A stretch of 64,000 nt of DNA from Bacteroidales bacterium (GCA_900769945.1 CAAGIO010000010.1:1-64000); one strand, 5' to 3'. Counted from the first letter of the stretch, positions 33,299 to 43,159 are shown. Notes: generated by a model from the letters alone, not told the origin. A program made the numbers and translations.

Positions 33299-35104
33299 TT
33301 ATTTAGATTTAACAACGACATTTTTTACTTCCCATTTTGGTGCGGCTGCATCAGAGCTCTTGTATTTGAATGCGATACGCACGTTATCAGAACCAGCCAC
33401 AGACGACATGTCTATCTCGCCTGAATCGACGAACGTCCAGTTTGTTCCTGAAGGATAATTCGGTATCGTATATTGTTCCCATGTTGCTGATGAAGGGTCT
33501 CCTGAATAGTAATCTGTTGATATCCAGAGGGTCATCTCATCTTGAGGGTTAGAAGCGAATTTGAAGGCATGTTCAAATGTAAGGTCGGCGGCATTGTATT
33601 CCGACATATCTATTGATGGAGAGATGAGCCATGACTCCGTCTCATAATTTGTGCTGTTAAGGAATGCGCTGGCAATCATGCAGCTATATTGTGAGTCAAA
33701 TTTCCAGACGTAAGACATCTCTTGAGGAAGCACCACGTTCTCAATGGTGAACTGTCCTTGGCTTTGTGCGAACGACTCGCTGAATATCGCTTCAGCCTGT
33801 GGTCCGGGTTCGCCTTCCTTCACCTCGATAGACATTATCTCTATCGTTCCGGCTTTAGAGTCAGTAGAGGTATATCGAACAGCGACGTTGACAAGCTTAC
33901 CGGCGAAGTCGTTAAGGACGAGGTCAACAGTGGTAGGTGCAAAGTCGTTATTCTCAATATATGAAGGGAGCTGTATCCATGTGGCATCGGCAGGGTTTTC
34001 ACCATAATCATAATCTTCTGACACCCAGAATGTTACCTCTGTGTTTATTGAAGAGAAGTATTTTGCGCCGAACTCCACCGACATCATCACCTTTGAAGTA
34101 TTTGTCAAATCGACAGGAGAAGAGATGAGCCAGTCTTCATTAGGATAATAATAATGTTCGTCGTTCTCAACCACATGTCCGGTGATCATAACGCATTGGT
34201 ATTGAGAGCTATACTGCCATGTCTGATCACCCTCGACGCTATATTGGATATAAGTGCCGAAGGAGTTTGAGAAGTTCTGTTGATAAGGGAGTTCCATCAC
34301 TTCGCCGCCCACGCCACAACGAGGGCCGTTCATATTAACGTCATCGATGGTACGGACGAGGAGCTGCCATATCTGGTCATATTTGGCATACAGCGACACT
34401 ATAGAGGTGAGTGAGCCTTTTCCGGAAGGGAGTGGTTCGCTGGCGAAGGTGGCGTATGCACTTGTCCTCACTATCACGGACTCTCCGGAGCAGGAGACGA
34501 CCGTTCTGTCGGTGTTGGAGGAGCCGGCGAAGGTAAGGCCTTCGTAAGCATCGAACTGCACGTCGTTGATACGGACGAGGTCGCACAGATGTTTTCCTGC
34601 CTTGATGCTTTCTATGTCGGTATCGACAGGTTTTACGTTATCGTAGCAGTGTGTGTTATAGATGACGATGAGGTCGTTAGGGTCTTGTGCCTGAACCTGT
34701 ATCTGCGGGAGTCCGTTGTATGTAGATATTATGGATTCATAGAGTGACAGACCGATATAGTCGCCAACGCGGACGTTATATTCCTCGCTGCCGCCCTCGC
34801 TTGAGCCTTTCCTATAAACAGCGATACATTTCCCGTCTTCGCCTCTAAGATAGAAGGTGCGATAGATGTTTCCGCCCGTCTCGTCAGCGATGACATAGCC
34901 TTTGACAACAGCGTTAGCAGCGTTTTTATCAAAGATAGTATCGAATTGGAATGTCCCTTGGGAAGTGATAGAGTCGAGGACACGGCCCACGCTCCATTCG
35001 TTACCGGAAGGGAATTGAGGGATCTCTGGCTTGTCTAATTCTCTTTTACAGGCGAAAGACAACAACGCCACACCTATTAATAATATATATAGTCTGGTCT
35101 TCAT
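33299..35104 (-). CDS. DUF5689 lipoprotein with two choice-of-anchor-type domains
   Basis: 601 aa from MKTRLYILL at 35104 (a start at 35122 would add six residues). Lipobox in 'IGVALLSFACKRE'. DUF5689 spans residues ~35-260 ('AVVKGYVIADETGGNIYRTFY', 'VRVGDYIGLSLYES', 'GLPQIQVQAQDPNDLIVIY'). Two tandem 150-residue jelly-roll modules of the cleaved-adhesin/choice-of-anchor-J type follow ('DWLISSPVDLTNTSKVMMSVEF' and 'SWLISPSIDMSEYNAADLTFEH'). Surface lipoprotein, probably ligand-binding. Between the TonB receptor and the shorter DUF5689 gene. Confidence 0.84.
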   Translation of the reverse strand: MKTRLYILLIGVALLSFACKRELDKPEIPQFPSGNEWSVGRVLDSITSQGTFQFDTIFDKNAANAVVKGYVIADETGGNIYRTFYLRGEDGKCIAVYRKGSSEGGSEEYNVRVGDYIGLSLYESIISTYNGLPQIQVQAQDPNDLIVIYNTHCYDNVKPVDTDIESIKAGKHLCDLVRINDVQFDAYEGLTFAGSSNTDRTVVSCSGESVIVRTSAYATFASEPLPSGKGSLTSIVSLYAKYDQIWQLLVRTIDDVNMNGPRCGVGGEVMELPYQQNFSNSFGTYIQYSVEGDQTWQYSSQYQCVMITGHVVENDEHYYYPNEDWLISSPVDLTNTSKVMMSVEFGAKYFSSINTEVTFWVSEDYDYGENPADATWIQLPSYIENNDFAPTTVDLVLNDFAGKLVNVAVRYTSTDSKAGTIEIMSIEVKEGEPGPQAEAIFSESFAQSQGQFTIENVVLPQEMSYVWKFDSQYSCMIASAFLNSTNYETESWLISPSIDMSEYNAADLTFEHAFKFASNPQDEMTLWISTDYYSGDPSSATWEQYTIPNYPSGTNWTFVDSGEIDMSSVAGSDNVRIAFKYKSSDAAAPKWEVKNVVVKSK

Positions 35105-35123
35105 GATAATATTTTTTTTCATA

Positions 35124-37688
35124 TTAGTGTCTGATTGTTAAGCTGACGAAATAGTTCAAACCATAAACATAGGAATATTTCTCCGGGAATCTCTCCGGGT
35201 CAGCATAGTCGGAGCGGAGCTGTTCGTATCCGTAGAGAATGATATTCTTGTTGTTAAGCAAGTTATTAACGCTAACATTGAGCAGTATGGTATAGCCTTT
35301 CACTGACCATGACTTTCCGGCATAGAGGTCGAGGGTCATGGCGTTCGGTAGTTTCTTCTGTCCGAGGAGCAAGTCTGTCCTATAGTCTTCAAGATAAAGG
35401 TTGTTATAGGCGTCGGCAGTATGGTTTGTAGGGTTCACTGCGAGGTAATAGTCAGCGAAGTAGTTTGCGTTTGCGCTAATCCACCAGAATTTCGGGGAGT
35501 TATATTTTAGTCCGACGGAGCCAACGGTCTGAGGCATCTCGCCCACATAATAGTTTTGGAGATACGCCGTCTCGCCCTCGAATATTGGTTGTGCGTTATT
35601 ATCCTCATACACGTTCACTTTCGGGCGGTTTGAGTAGCGGTGTTCACCGACAGAGCCGGCGAGTTGCATTGAGATGGTAGGGGTGATATTAATTTCGGCA
35701 CCGAGTTCCAGACCCATTGCAATTTCGTCAATGTCGTTCATGATATAGTTCACGAACTTGCCTGTTGCCTCATAATAGAACGACCTGTTCCATGTAAGGT
35801 CTTTAAAGTCAGTGCGGTAGGCACTAAGACGGGCTTTCACTAAAGGGGAGCGGTATTCGTAGCTGATGTCGTAAGAGAGGATTTTCTCGCTATCAAGACC
35901 TTGTACCACGGTGTTACGAACGCGTGGAGCGACGAACGCGCTTCTGAAGTCAGGGGCGGCGTTCTTATACATCACGTTGGCCAACAGATAGTTACGTCCG
36001 TTGATGGCATAGCTTGCACCGGCTTTTGCACTTCCGTTGATGAAGTTGAGTTTCTCCGAGTCACCATACGACTCTTGTCCAACAAAGCGTCCGTTCTCGA
36101 AGAGGCCTGTCCTGTACATCTGTGTGAACGAGCCTTCAGCACCGATGAATGCGGTCCAATGTCCTTTGGTGTAATCCGCCTGACCCCATATCACCGCCTT
36201 GTTGTTGTTAGCGATATAGTTATATCCTATAACATCGCCTACGACAGCGACATGGTTCTTGTTATTAAGGTCAACTTGTTGAACGTCAGTAATCTCAAAA
36301 GCCTCACCCTCGGCATATTTGTCAATATCGAGATAATAGTCACCGCCAAGGAGGTCGGCCACTAACTTATAATAATGTGTCTTTGACATGCCGATTTTTA
36401 CTCCGCCGTTAAAATGGATGTTAGGGTTAAGCTCGTAGTTGAAACTGCTTGTCAGACCCGCTTGGTTCTTATCTTGTCTGCGTTGTTCAACGATATACTT
36501 AGAGAATCTACCTTGAATAGTGTTTCCCTCAGTATTATTGGCGTTGTTCACTGTCTTCAGTGTCCTGATGTTTGTGGCATATAGTGCGTCCCAATCTATC
36601 TGGTGCATGTTCTCGTCCTCGATCCACTGTTGTTTATAAGCCTCATAGCCTTCCCAGGTGTAGCCTTCATCACCGTTGTTAAGTCTATAGAGGTAATAGC
36701 TTGGAAGGTTGCGGTAATAATCAGGGCGCGGGTCGGCAGCCTCACCCCATTCGAGAGATGTGCTTCCACCTTTTCCGAACCAATAATATGCTGTGGTGTT
36801 GATTTTCAGTTTAGAGCTTGGAGTCCAATAATGTTGAAGCTGGAACATAGGCTGATGATAAGAGCTTACGCGTGCGTTACGCATGAACCTCTCTCCATTG
36901 CTGTCTGTCTGCCAGCCCCAGTTAGGGTTATAATAGTTGTTCCCCAGCAGGTCGAACGCCTCTTGCACTGCAGGAGATGAGCCTGCACGGTTCGATGGCG
37001 CGCCGAACACGAGGAAGCCTAACGAATGCTTGTTGTTTATCTTCTTCTCTGCTGACAAGAAATAGCTATATGCGTCATACCATGTGCCTTCGCTCCAGCT
37101 GAGTTTGCTTCCCATAGGGGTGAATCGATAGGAGGCGGAGACGGCAAAAGCCCAGCCGTTCTTCATCATGCCCGTCCCAACAGTAGCCATGAGCCTGTTG
37201 TTGTACGAACGGTTTGATGCCGAATAGCTTATCTGTGCCTGACGACGGTAGTTGCTCGCCCTTGTGGAGATGGCGGTGACACCCGCAGGCCCTCCGAAAC
37301 TCTCGTAGGTCAACCCGTTGTTAATAGTTAAAGTGGTGTTACGCATAGCATCATTCAAACCACCCCAGTTGGAGTAATAAGGACGACCACCCTCCGGATC
37401 ATTCATAATAACACCGTTAATCATTACATCGGTGTATTTTGAATCGTATGCCCTAATCCTGTACCGCCGCGCACTGAGGTTATATGCGGCGATATTACTG
37501 AATGGGTCGCGCGACGACTGCAAGAAACTCGAGATGTCTGTCGAGCTGTTGGTCTCGTCATACTCCGAATCAATCATGATGATTGTCGGCATTGTTGCAT
37601 TCTCTCTGACAGTGTCAGATTTCTGGACCTGTGCAAACAAATGTACTGTGCTTGCAACAGCGATGATTAAAAGAAAAATTCTCTTCAT
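35124..37688 (-). CDS. TonB-dependent outer-membrane receptor
   Basis: 854 aa. Signal peptide (MKRIFLLIIAVASTVHLFAQ), then a plug domain ('YRIRAYDSKYTDVMINGVIMNDPEGGRP', 'LTYESFGGPAGVTAISTRAS') and a 22-strand-type barrel ending in an aromatic-rich strand (YSYVYGLNYFVSLTIRH). No N-terminal carboxypeptidase-like domain and no SusD partner, so not a SusC-type glycan importer. It leads an operon with two DUF5689 lipoproteins and diverges from a secreted EEP-family nuclease/phosphatase. Ligand unknown; nucleic-acid fragments or phosphoesters are a guess from context. Confidence 0.92.
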   Translation of the reverse strand: MKRIFLLIIAVASTVHLFAQVQKSDTVRENATMPTIIMIDSEYDETNSSTDISSFLQSSRDPFSNIAAYNLSARRYRIRAYDSKYTDVMINGVIMNDPEGGRPYYSNWGGLNDAMRNTTLTINNGLTYESFGGPAGVTAISTRASNYRRQAQISYSASNRSYNNRLMATVGTGMMKNGWAFAVSASYRFTPMGSKLSWSEGTWYDAYSYFLSAEKKINNKHSLGFLVFGAPSNRAGSSPAVQEAFDLLGNNYYNPNWGWQTDSNGERFMRNARVSSYHQPMFQLQHYWTPSSKLKINTTAYYWFGKGGSTSLEWGEAADPRPDYYRNLPSYYLYRLNNGDEGYTWEGYEAYKQQWIEDENMHQIDWDALYATNIRTLKTVNNANNTEGNTIQGRFSKYIVEQRRQDKNQAGLTSSFNYELNPNIHFNGGVKIGMSKTHYYKLVADLLGGDYYLDIDKYAEGEAFEITDVQQVDLNNKNHVAVVGDVIGYNYIANNNKAVIWGQADYTKGHWTAFIGAEGSFTQMYRTGLFENGRFVGQESYGDSEKLNFINGSAKAGASYAINGRNYLLANVMYKNAAPDFRSAFVAPRVRNTVVQGLDSEKILSYDISYEYRSPLVKARLSAYRTDFKDLTWNRSFYYEATGKFVNYIMNDIDEIAMGLELGAEINITPTISMQLAGSVGEHRYSNRPKVNVYEDNNAQPIFEGETAYLQNYYVGEMPQTVGSVGLKYNSPKFWWISANANYFADYYLAVNPTNHTADAYNNLYLEDYRTDLLLGQKKLPNAMTLDLYAGKSWSVKGYTILLNVSVNNLLNNKNIILYGYEQLRSDYADPERFPEKYSYVYGLNYFVSLTIRH

Positions 37689-37706
37689 TTAGATAATTTT
37701 GGGTTG

Positions 37707-37714
37707 CAAATTTA
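37707..37714 (-). promoter_or_regulatory. Promoter -7 element for the receptor operon
   Basis: TAAATTTG on the minus strand, 18 bases before the ATG at 37688. Confidence 0.4.
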
Positions 37715-37791
37715 CACATTTTACTGCTATATTATTAATTTAAGGTAAAATATTTTCTTCCTTAAAAAATCTGTGTTTGAAGTATTTTTTC

Positions 37792-37799
37792 TATTTTTG
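37792..37799 (+). promoter_or_regulatory. Promoter -7 element for the EEP-family gene
   Basis: TATTTTTG, 27 bases before the ATG at 37827; divergent from the receptor promoter. Confidence 0.4.
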
Positions 37800-37826
37800 T
37801 GAAAAATTTTTTCGAATAGTAAAATA

Positions 37827-38885
37827 ATGTTAAAGAAAGTTTACTTTATTGCGTTACTGGTGTTTTCATTACTCGGTAACGTTGTTGCCCAGCAGCAATA
37901 CAAGATGGGGCTTGTAGGATTCTATAACCTTGAGAATCTTTATGATACGATAAACGACCCAAACAAGAACGATGAGGAGTTCCTTCCTGATGGCAAGAAC
38001 GCATGGAACACCGAGAAATACCTCACCAAGCTTAAGAACATGGCATACTGCATCTCCACCATCGGGACCGACAGCAACGACAAGTTCTACTCTCCCGACG
38101 GTCTCGCGGTGCTCGGCCTGTGCGAGATGGAGAACCGCACGGTGCTTGAAGACCTCGTGTCGCAGCCTTCTATCGCCGACCGCAACTATCAGATTGTACA
38201 TTACGACTCTCCCGACCGCCGTGGCGTCGATGTGGCATTGATATATAACCCTAAATATTTCAGGGTGACGAACTCCAAGTCTTACAGGTTAGTCGTTCCG
38301 GGACAGCCCGACTTCATCTCCCGCGACCAGCTTGTTGTGAGCGGGGTGTTCGACGACGAGGAGATGAGTTTCATAGTGATGCACTGGCCGTCGCGCTATG
38401 GTGGAGAAAAACGCTCGCTTCCGGGACGTATGGCCGCCGCAAACCTCTGCCGCCATATCGCCGACTCTATCATGGTGTCGAACCCTAACGCCAAAATCGT
38501 CATGATGGGCGACTTCAACGACTACCCAACAAACAAAAGCGTCATCGAGGGTCTCAGAGCCAAAGGAAAGATTGAGGATATGGAAGATGGCGACTTCTTC
38601 AACCCTATGTGGAAGATGCACAAAAACGGAGAGGGGACAAACTATTACCGTGATGTCAAAGGTGTGCTCGACCAGATGGTCATCACGCCAGCACTGCTCA
38701 AAGACGAGGGCAACGCGTTCGGCTCTTACCAAGTGTTCAAGTCCGTTGTCCACTCCAAAGAGTTCCTCAAACAACACGGCGGACGCTACAACGGATACCC
38801 TTGGCGTTCCTTCGCCAGCGGCGTGTGGCAAGGCGGATATAGCGACCACTTCCCCGTCTATCTCATCTTATTGAAAAAGATATAA
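37827..38885 (+). CDS. Secreted endonuclease/exonuclease/phosphatase-family protein
   Basis: 352 aa. Signal peptide (MLKKVYFIALLVFSLLGNVVAQ). Metal-dependent EEP (DNase I-like) catalytic set: 'GFYNLENLYDT', Glu in 'LGLCEMENRTVLEDL', His in 'VMHWPSRYGG', Asp/Asn in 'IVMMGDFNDYP', and the terminal 'GGYSDHFPVYL'. The fold cuts phosphodiesters or phosphate esters of nucleic acids, inositides or sphingolipids. Exported, and divergently arranged with the TonB receptor operon, so a role in extracellular nucleic-acid use is plausible. Confidence 0.92.
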   Translation: MLKKVYFIALLVFSLLGNVVAQQQYKMGLVGFYNLENLYDTINDPNKNDEEFLPDGKNAWNTEKYLTKLKNMAYCISTIGTDSNDKFYSPDGLAVLGLCEMENRTVLEDLVSQPSIADRNYQIVHYDSPDRRGVDVALIYNPKYFRVTNSKSYRLVVPGQPDFISRDQLVVSGVFDDEEMSFIVMHWPSRYGGEKRSLPGRMAAANLCRHIADSIMVSNPNAKIVMMGDFNDYPTNKSVIEGLRAKGKIEDMEDGDFFNPMWKMHKNGEGTNYYRDVKGVLDQMVITPALLKDEGNAFGSYQVFKSVVHSKEFLKQHGGRYNGYPWRSFASGVWQGGYSDHFPVYLILLKKI

Positions 38886-38938
38886 TCATGATTATCACAG
38901 AATAAATAATAAGACGTAATTTCCATTGTTGAAATATC

Positions 38939-38978
38939 GCGAACGAGATGCCTGCATTGTGAGAGGCATCTCGTTCGC
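38939..38978. terminator. Strong bidirectional terminator hairpin
   Basis: A perfect 15-bp stem (38939-38953 with 38964-38978), 10-base loop, between the convergent EEP and murF-alr genes. T-tracts on either side are weak. Confidence 0.7.
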
Positions 38979-38990
38979 ATCTTATACCAC

Positions 38991-41465
38991 TCACTCCTTG
39001 ACATAGACGCGCTTCACCCTCTGCGAGATGCCCGTCATAATCTCGTACGGTATCGTGCCACAGATGTCGGCCACCACATCTATGGTATGCTCATCATCAA
39101 AGAGCACCGCAGTGTCATCTTCTTGACAGTCAATGCCCGTGACATCAATCATACAAAGGTCCATACACACATTACCTATCACGGGAGCAGGCTTTCCATT
39201 AACCCAGAAACAAGCGTTGCCGTTGCCAAGCTGCCTTCGCAAGCCATCAGCATATCCGATAGGGATAACACCTATGCGCGAGGGACGCTCTATCTTCCCC
39301 TTGCGCCCATACCCTACCGTCTCACCAACACCATACTCCTTTATCTGCTTTATCGTCGTCTTCAACGACATCACATTATGCAGCCGCCCCTTGTCCTCCT
39401 CACAAACGGCAACACCGTATGCTCCTATGCCAAGACGCACCATATCATACTGATAATCATTGTAACGCGAGATGCCGGCGGTATTTAGAATATGCCTCAT
39501 AATCTTATAATCGAAGGCCCTAAGAAAACGCCCGCTCATCTCCTCAAAAGTCTGTATCTGACTCAAAGTGAAGTCGTTCTCCGAAGGCATATCGCTCGTC
39601 GCAAGATGAGAGAAGACACTACGCACCTCTATCCGAGGATTCATCTTGACACGCCTGATGAGCTCATCAATATCCTCCGGGAGGAAACCGAGCCGATGCA
39701 TGCCCGTATCAAACTTTATATGAATACCAATAGGGACCGACGTCTCACACTGACTCATAGCCTCTTCCAGCTGCGACAGACAACGGAAACTATAGATGTC
39801 GGGCTCAAGACCGTTCTTGATAATCATATCGAAAGTGTTGGTCTCCGGCGTCATCACCATGATAGGCAGTCTGATGCCCTTGTTCCTAAGCTCCACACCC
39901 TCATCAGCGTACGCAACAGTAAGATAATCAACGTTATGGAATGCCAAAAGGTTCGACACCTCGAAACTACCACTCCCGTATGCGAACGCCTTCACCATAA
40001 CCATGATTTTCGTCTCTTTCCTTAACTTGGAACGATAATAACTAAGGTTCTTAGCTATATTATCAAGATTAACCTCAAGAATAGTCTCATGCGACTTCTG
40101 TTGCAAGACCTTCATTATCTTCTCAAAACGGAAACGCCGCGCACCCTTCAACAGCACTATCTGATTATCAAACTCTTTCATCGGATACTCAGAAAGGAAC
40201 GCATCTGTTGACTCAAAGAAAAACGCCTTCACCTTGAATCCGCCCTTATTCCTGCACATCGCGGGCCCGATGCCGATGAAGGTGTCTATGCCTTTGTTGG
40301 AGACAAGCTGCGCAATCTTATCATAAAGAAAGACCTCATCAAGCTCACTCTGCAGAATGTCGGAGAGCACAACCACCTTCTTTTCATGATGTTGAGCGTT
40401 CAAGAAATCGAGGGCTATAGATAACGCATTGATATCATTATTATATGAATCGTTGATTATCAAACAGTTTCGCACACCCGCCTTCAACTCCATGCGCATC
40501 TCCACACTCTCAAGCCTCGACATCCTCTCAGCAATCACGCCATCAGGCAAGCCAAGGAGCAAAGCCACACACCAGCAGCTTATCGCGTTCTCAACGGACG
40601 CCTCATCGATGAAAGGGATTGTTATTGAGATGTCTCTCCCCTGATACCTGCCGCAAATCTCTGTCTTAGAGCCAAGAGCTGACTCCTGCCGCCTAATTGT
40701 GCCGACAAATAAATCAGCATCAGCGCGATACAGACTCCACGAGAACCCATTAATGTTTCTTTTTTCTATAGCCTTAAGCAGGTCGTCATTATCGGAGGAA
40801 AACACAACTCTCTGTGTCTCAGGAGAAAACAACGACATCTTCTCTTCAATCTTCTGAATGACGCTACTGAAATTCTTGCCGTGCGCCGCACCTATATTAG
40901 TAAACACTCCTATTGTAGGCTTTATCATCTCATGCAGTCGCTGCATCTCGCCGGGACGCGATATTCCCGCCTCGAACAACGCCAGCTCATGCCCCTCGCC
41001 CATCTGCCACACCGAGAGCGGGACGCCTATCTGCGAGTTGTAACTCTTTGGGCTTCTTACCACTGACAAGGTAGGAGCGAAAATCTGATACAGCCATTCC
41101 TTCACCACGGTCTTACCATTGCTCCCCGTGATACCGACGACGGGTATCGAGAACCTTGAACGGTGGAAGGCGGCAATGCGCTGTAATGAGGCAAGGGTGT
41201 CGGAAACGACGACAAAAGAGGCGTCAGCGATGAAGTTAGAGAACGACCTGTCAACGACGAACATACGCACGCCTTTGTCATACAGCTCGTCAACATACTT
41301 ATGTCCATCGTTATGAGCGCCTTTGAGTGCGAAAAACAAGGTGTTATCCGCTTCGACAAACAGCCTGCTATCAAAGAGGATATTACGCACCTCGGATTCT
41401 ATATACTGATCACCAACGACGACGCCGTCGGCAACCGAGGCTATTTCTTTTAAGGTATAATTCAT
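38991..41465 (-). CDS. murF-alr: Bifunctional MurF ligase / alanine racemase
   Basis: 824 aa from the ATG at 41465. The N-terminal ~450 residues are UDP-MurNAc-tripeptide:D-Ala-D-Ala ligase (ATP loop 'GITGSNGKTVVKEWLYQI', 'YNSQIGVPLSVW', 'INDSYNNDINAL'). The C-terminal ~370 are a PLP alanine racemase ('ILEVNLDNIAKNLSYYR', PLP Lys in 'MVKAFAYGSG', 'HIKFDTGMHRLGF', 'IPIGYADGLRR', and the catalytic-Tyr region near 'GNVCMDLCMIDVTG'). The fusion joins D-Ala production to its use in the peptidoglycan precursor and is a known Bacteroidetes arrangement. Confidence 0.95.
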   Translation of the reverse strand: MNYTLKEIASVADGVVVGDQYIESEVRNILFDSRLFVEADNTLFFALKGAHNDGHKYVDELYDKGVRMFVVDRSFSNFIADASFVVVSDTLASLQRIAAFHRSRFSIPVVGITGSNGKTVVKEWLYQIFAPTLSVVRSPKSYNSQIGVPLSVWQMGEGHELALFEAGISRPGEMQRLHEMIKPTIGVFTNIGAAHGKNFSSVIQKIEEKMSLFSPETQRVVFSSDNDDLLKAIEKRNINGFSWSLYRADADLFVGTIRRQESALGSKTEICGRYQGRDISITIPFIDEASVENAISCWCVALLLGLPDGVIAERMSRLESVEMRMELKAGVRNCLIINDSYNNDINALSIALDFLNAQHHEKKVVVLSDILQSELDEVFLYDKIAQLVSNKGIDTFIGIGPAMCRNKGGFKVKAFFFESTDAFLSEYPMKEFDNQIVLLKGARRFRFEKIMKVLQQKSHETILEVNLDNIAKNLSYYRSKLRKETKIMVMVKAFAYGSGSFEVSNLLAFHNVDYLTVAYADEGVELRNKGIRLPIMVMTPETNTFDMIIKNGLEPDIYSFRCLSQLEEAMSQCETSVPIGIHIKFDTGMHRLGFLPEDIDELIRRVKMNPRIEVRSVFSHLATSDMPSENDFTLSQIQTFEEMSGRFLRAFDYKIMRHILNTAGISRYNDYQYDMVRLGIGAYGVAVCEEDKGRLHNVMSLKTTIKQIKEYGVGETVGYGRKGKIERPSRIGVIPIGYADGLRRQLGNGNACFWVNGKPAPVIGNVCMDLCMIDVTGIDCQEDDTAVLFDDEHTIDVVADICGTIPYEIMTGISQRVKRVYVKE

Positions 41466-41498
41466 ATTCCGCATCTTGCGAAAACGAAAATCAGGATA

Positions 41499-42536
41499 TT
41501 ACTGTCTGGAGTAAGTCTGAATCTCGTCATATACATATTCGAGTTTCACATTAGCCTTTGCGAACATGGCTTCCGACTCGGCTCCGTCGTGGTATTTTCT
41601 CTGGCACACCACGCGTTGTATGCCGCAGTTTATGATAAGCATGGCGCAAGTACGGCAGGGTGTCATTCTGCAGTATAGGGTGCTGCCTTCGAGAGCGATG
41701 CCGCGGCGTGCTGCCTGTGCGATGGCGTTCTGTTCGGCGTGTACGGTCCTCACGCAATGCTCAGTGACATGACCATCCTCATGAATCATCTTCTTAAAGA
41801 GATGTCCCACCTCGTCGCAATGAGGCAGTCCGCGGGGCGAGCCGACGTAGCCTGTCACTAAAATCTGGCGGTCTTTCACTATGACGCAGCCACTTCTTCC
41901 CCTGTCGCAGGTGGCGCGTTCGGCAACGGTATCAGCTAAATTCATGAAGTACTCGTCCCATGAAGGACGTCTATATTTCTCATTATCAATAGTCTGAAGC
42001 ACCTTCTCCACCTCGACGTAAAGCTCATCAATGCTGCCGTTGTTCTGGAACACGAAGTCGGCCTGCCTGATACACTCCATGAGGTTCTGTTTGTTAGGGT
42101 CGTTAGAGTTCATCTCACGCTCCTCGTTAGCCACAAAGGTCTCATAACTCACATTGTCAGTCTCCGACTTACGTTCTGTGATACGAGAATAACGCACCTG
42201 TCTGTCAGCATCGACGGCGAAGAGATGGAAGTTGCCTTTCGCACGCAGGGCTGCAATCTCGCCCGGAGTCCTTATGCTCTCAATGATAGCGTCTTTTCCC
42301 ACAGAATACGCCCTGTCATAAAGCTGCTCCGCTATATAGCTTGGGGAGTTCTTTGCCCTTAACTCGTTAGCAGTCATCGTCAGAGTGTCACGGTTCACCT
42401 CAAGACCACGGCGACGAATCTCCTCAGCGATGAAGGAACGCACCGAATAATGCACATAACCTTTCTTCTGCACAAGATAATCCACTATGGTGCCTTTCCC
42501 TGCACCAAGAGTCCCTGTAATACCTATAATATTCAT
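41499..42536 (-). CDS. P-loop kinase-like / dCMP deaminase fusion protein
   Basis: 345 aa. Residues 1-~185 are a P-loop NTPase of the nucleoside/adenylate-kinase type: Walker A GTLGAGKG (8-15), then 'HYSVRSFIAEEIRRRGL' and 'AIIESIRTPGEIAALRA'. Residues ~190-345 are a dCMP/cytidine deaminase with zinc motif HAE (266-268) and PCRTC (293-297), plus an extra Cys/His set ('HCDEVGHLFKKM'). Ordinary dCMP deaminase is about 150 aa. The same two-domain order occurs in yeast Dcd1 and in anti-phage dCTP/dCMP deaminases (AvcD type). Located 33 bases upstream of murF-alr; role is either dTTP supply or defence. Confidence 0.87.
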   Translation of the reverse strand: MNIIGITGTLGAGKGTIVDYLVQKKGYVHYSVRSFIAEEIRRRGLEVNRDTLTMTANELRAKNSPSYIAEQLYDRAYSVGKDAIIESIRTPGEIAALRAKGNFHLFAVDADRQVRYSRITERKSETDNVSYETFVANEEREMNSNDPNKQNLMECIRQADFVFQNNGSIDELYVEVEKVLQTIDNEKYRRPSWDEYFMNLADTVAERATCDRGRSGCVIVKDRQILVTGYVGSPRGLPHCDEVGHLFKKMIHEDGHVTEHCVRTVHAEQNAIAQAARRGIALEGSTLYCRMTPCRTCAMLIINCGIQRVVCQRKYHDGAESEAMFAKANVKLEYVYDEIQTYSRQ

Positions 42537-42565
42537 ACTATCATCATTTTATTCACACGCTAACA

Positions 42566-43159
42566 CTAATTCGCGCGTTCGTTCTTTATATCACTAATCC
42601 ATTTCTCCATATCGAGGGTCTCATATCCCGACAGCTTCTCAAAAAGGAGGGCGGGGTCGTCAGACACCACGATGTTCCTCAGATGTTCCTGTCGGATAAA
42701 GCCCTCGCGCACACCACGTTGCATCCATCTGACGAGGTCATCGTAATAGCCGAGGGTGTTATAAAGTGCCACCGGCTTCTTCATCAGTTGCAGCTGGTCA
42801 GCGACGACAACCTCGGAGAACTCATCGAGGGTGCCGAAGCCGCCGGGCATGACGATGAAGGCATCCGACTCACGTAACAAAATCTCCTTCCTCTCTGCCA
42901 TCGTCTTTGTAGAAATCATCTCATCGATACGCTCATGCCCTATCTCATGGCTGAGCAGGAAGTCGGGCATCACGCCCACCACCTTCTTACCTCTTTCGAG
43001 CATCCTGTCGGCAATGACATTCATTAGTCCGATGCTCCCGCCACCATAAAACAAGACACAGTCGTTATCGGCGAGCACATCGGCAAGACGTGCGGCAGCC
43101 TCCTCGAAACGGCGATCAAAGCCGCTGCTGCTGCCACAGAAAACACAAATATTCCTCAT
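42566..43159 (-). CDS. LOG-family protein (TIGR00730)
   Basis: 197 aa from MRNICVFCGSSSG at 43159; an upstream start at 43180 overlaps the M20 gene. Signature 'PGGFGTLDEFSEVV' (PGGxGTxxE), nucleotide-binding Rossmann-like fold with 'VLFYGGGSIGLMNVIADRML'. The family releases the base from nucleoside 5'-monophosphates (LOG/cytokinin-activating type; bacterial nucleotide 5'-monophosphate nucleosidase). Nucleotide salvage fits the neighbouring dCMP deaminase. Confidence 0.92.
   Translation of the reverse strand: MRNICVFCGSSSGFDRRFEEAAARLADVLADNDCVLFYGGGSIGLMNVIADRMLERGKKVVGVMPDFLLSHEIGHERIDEMISTKTMAERKEILLRESDAFIVMPGGFGTLDEFSEVVVADQLQLMKKPVALYNTLGYYDDLVRWMQRGVREGFIRQEHLRNIVVSDDPALLFEKLSGYETLDMEKWISDIKNERAN

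Noticed and set aside
38886..38990. Small RNA or riboswitch between EEP and murF-alr genes
   Set aside because: A single strong hairpin between convergent genes is explained as a terminator.
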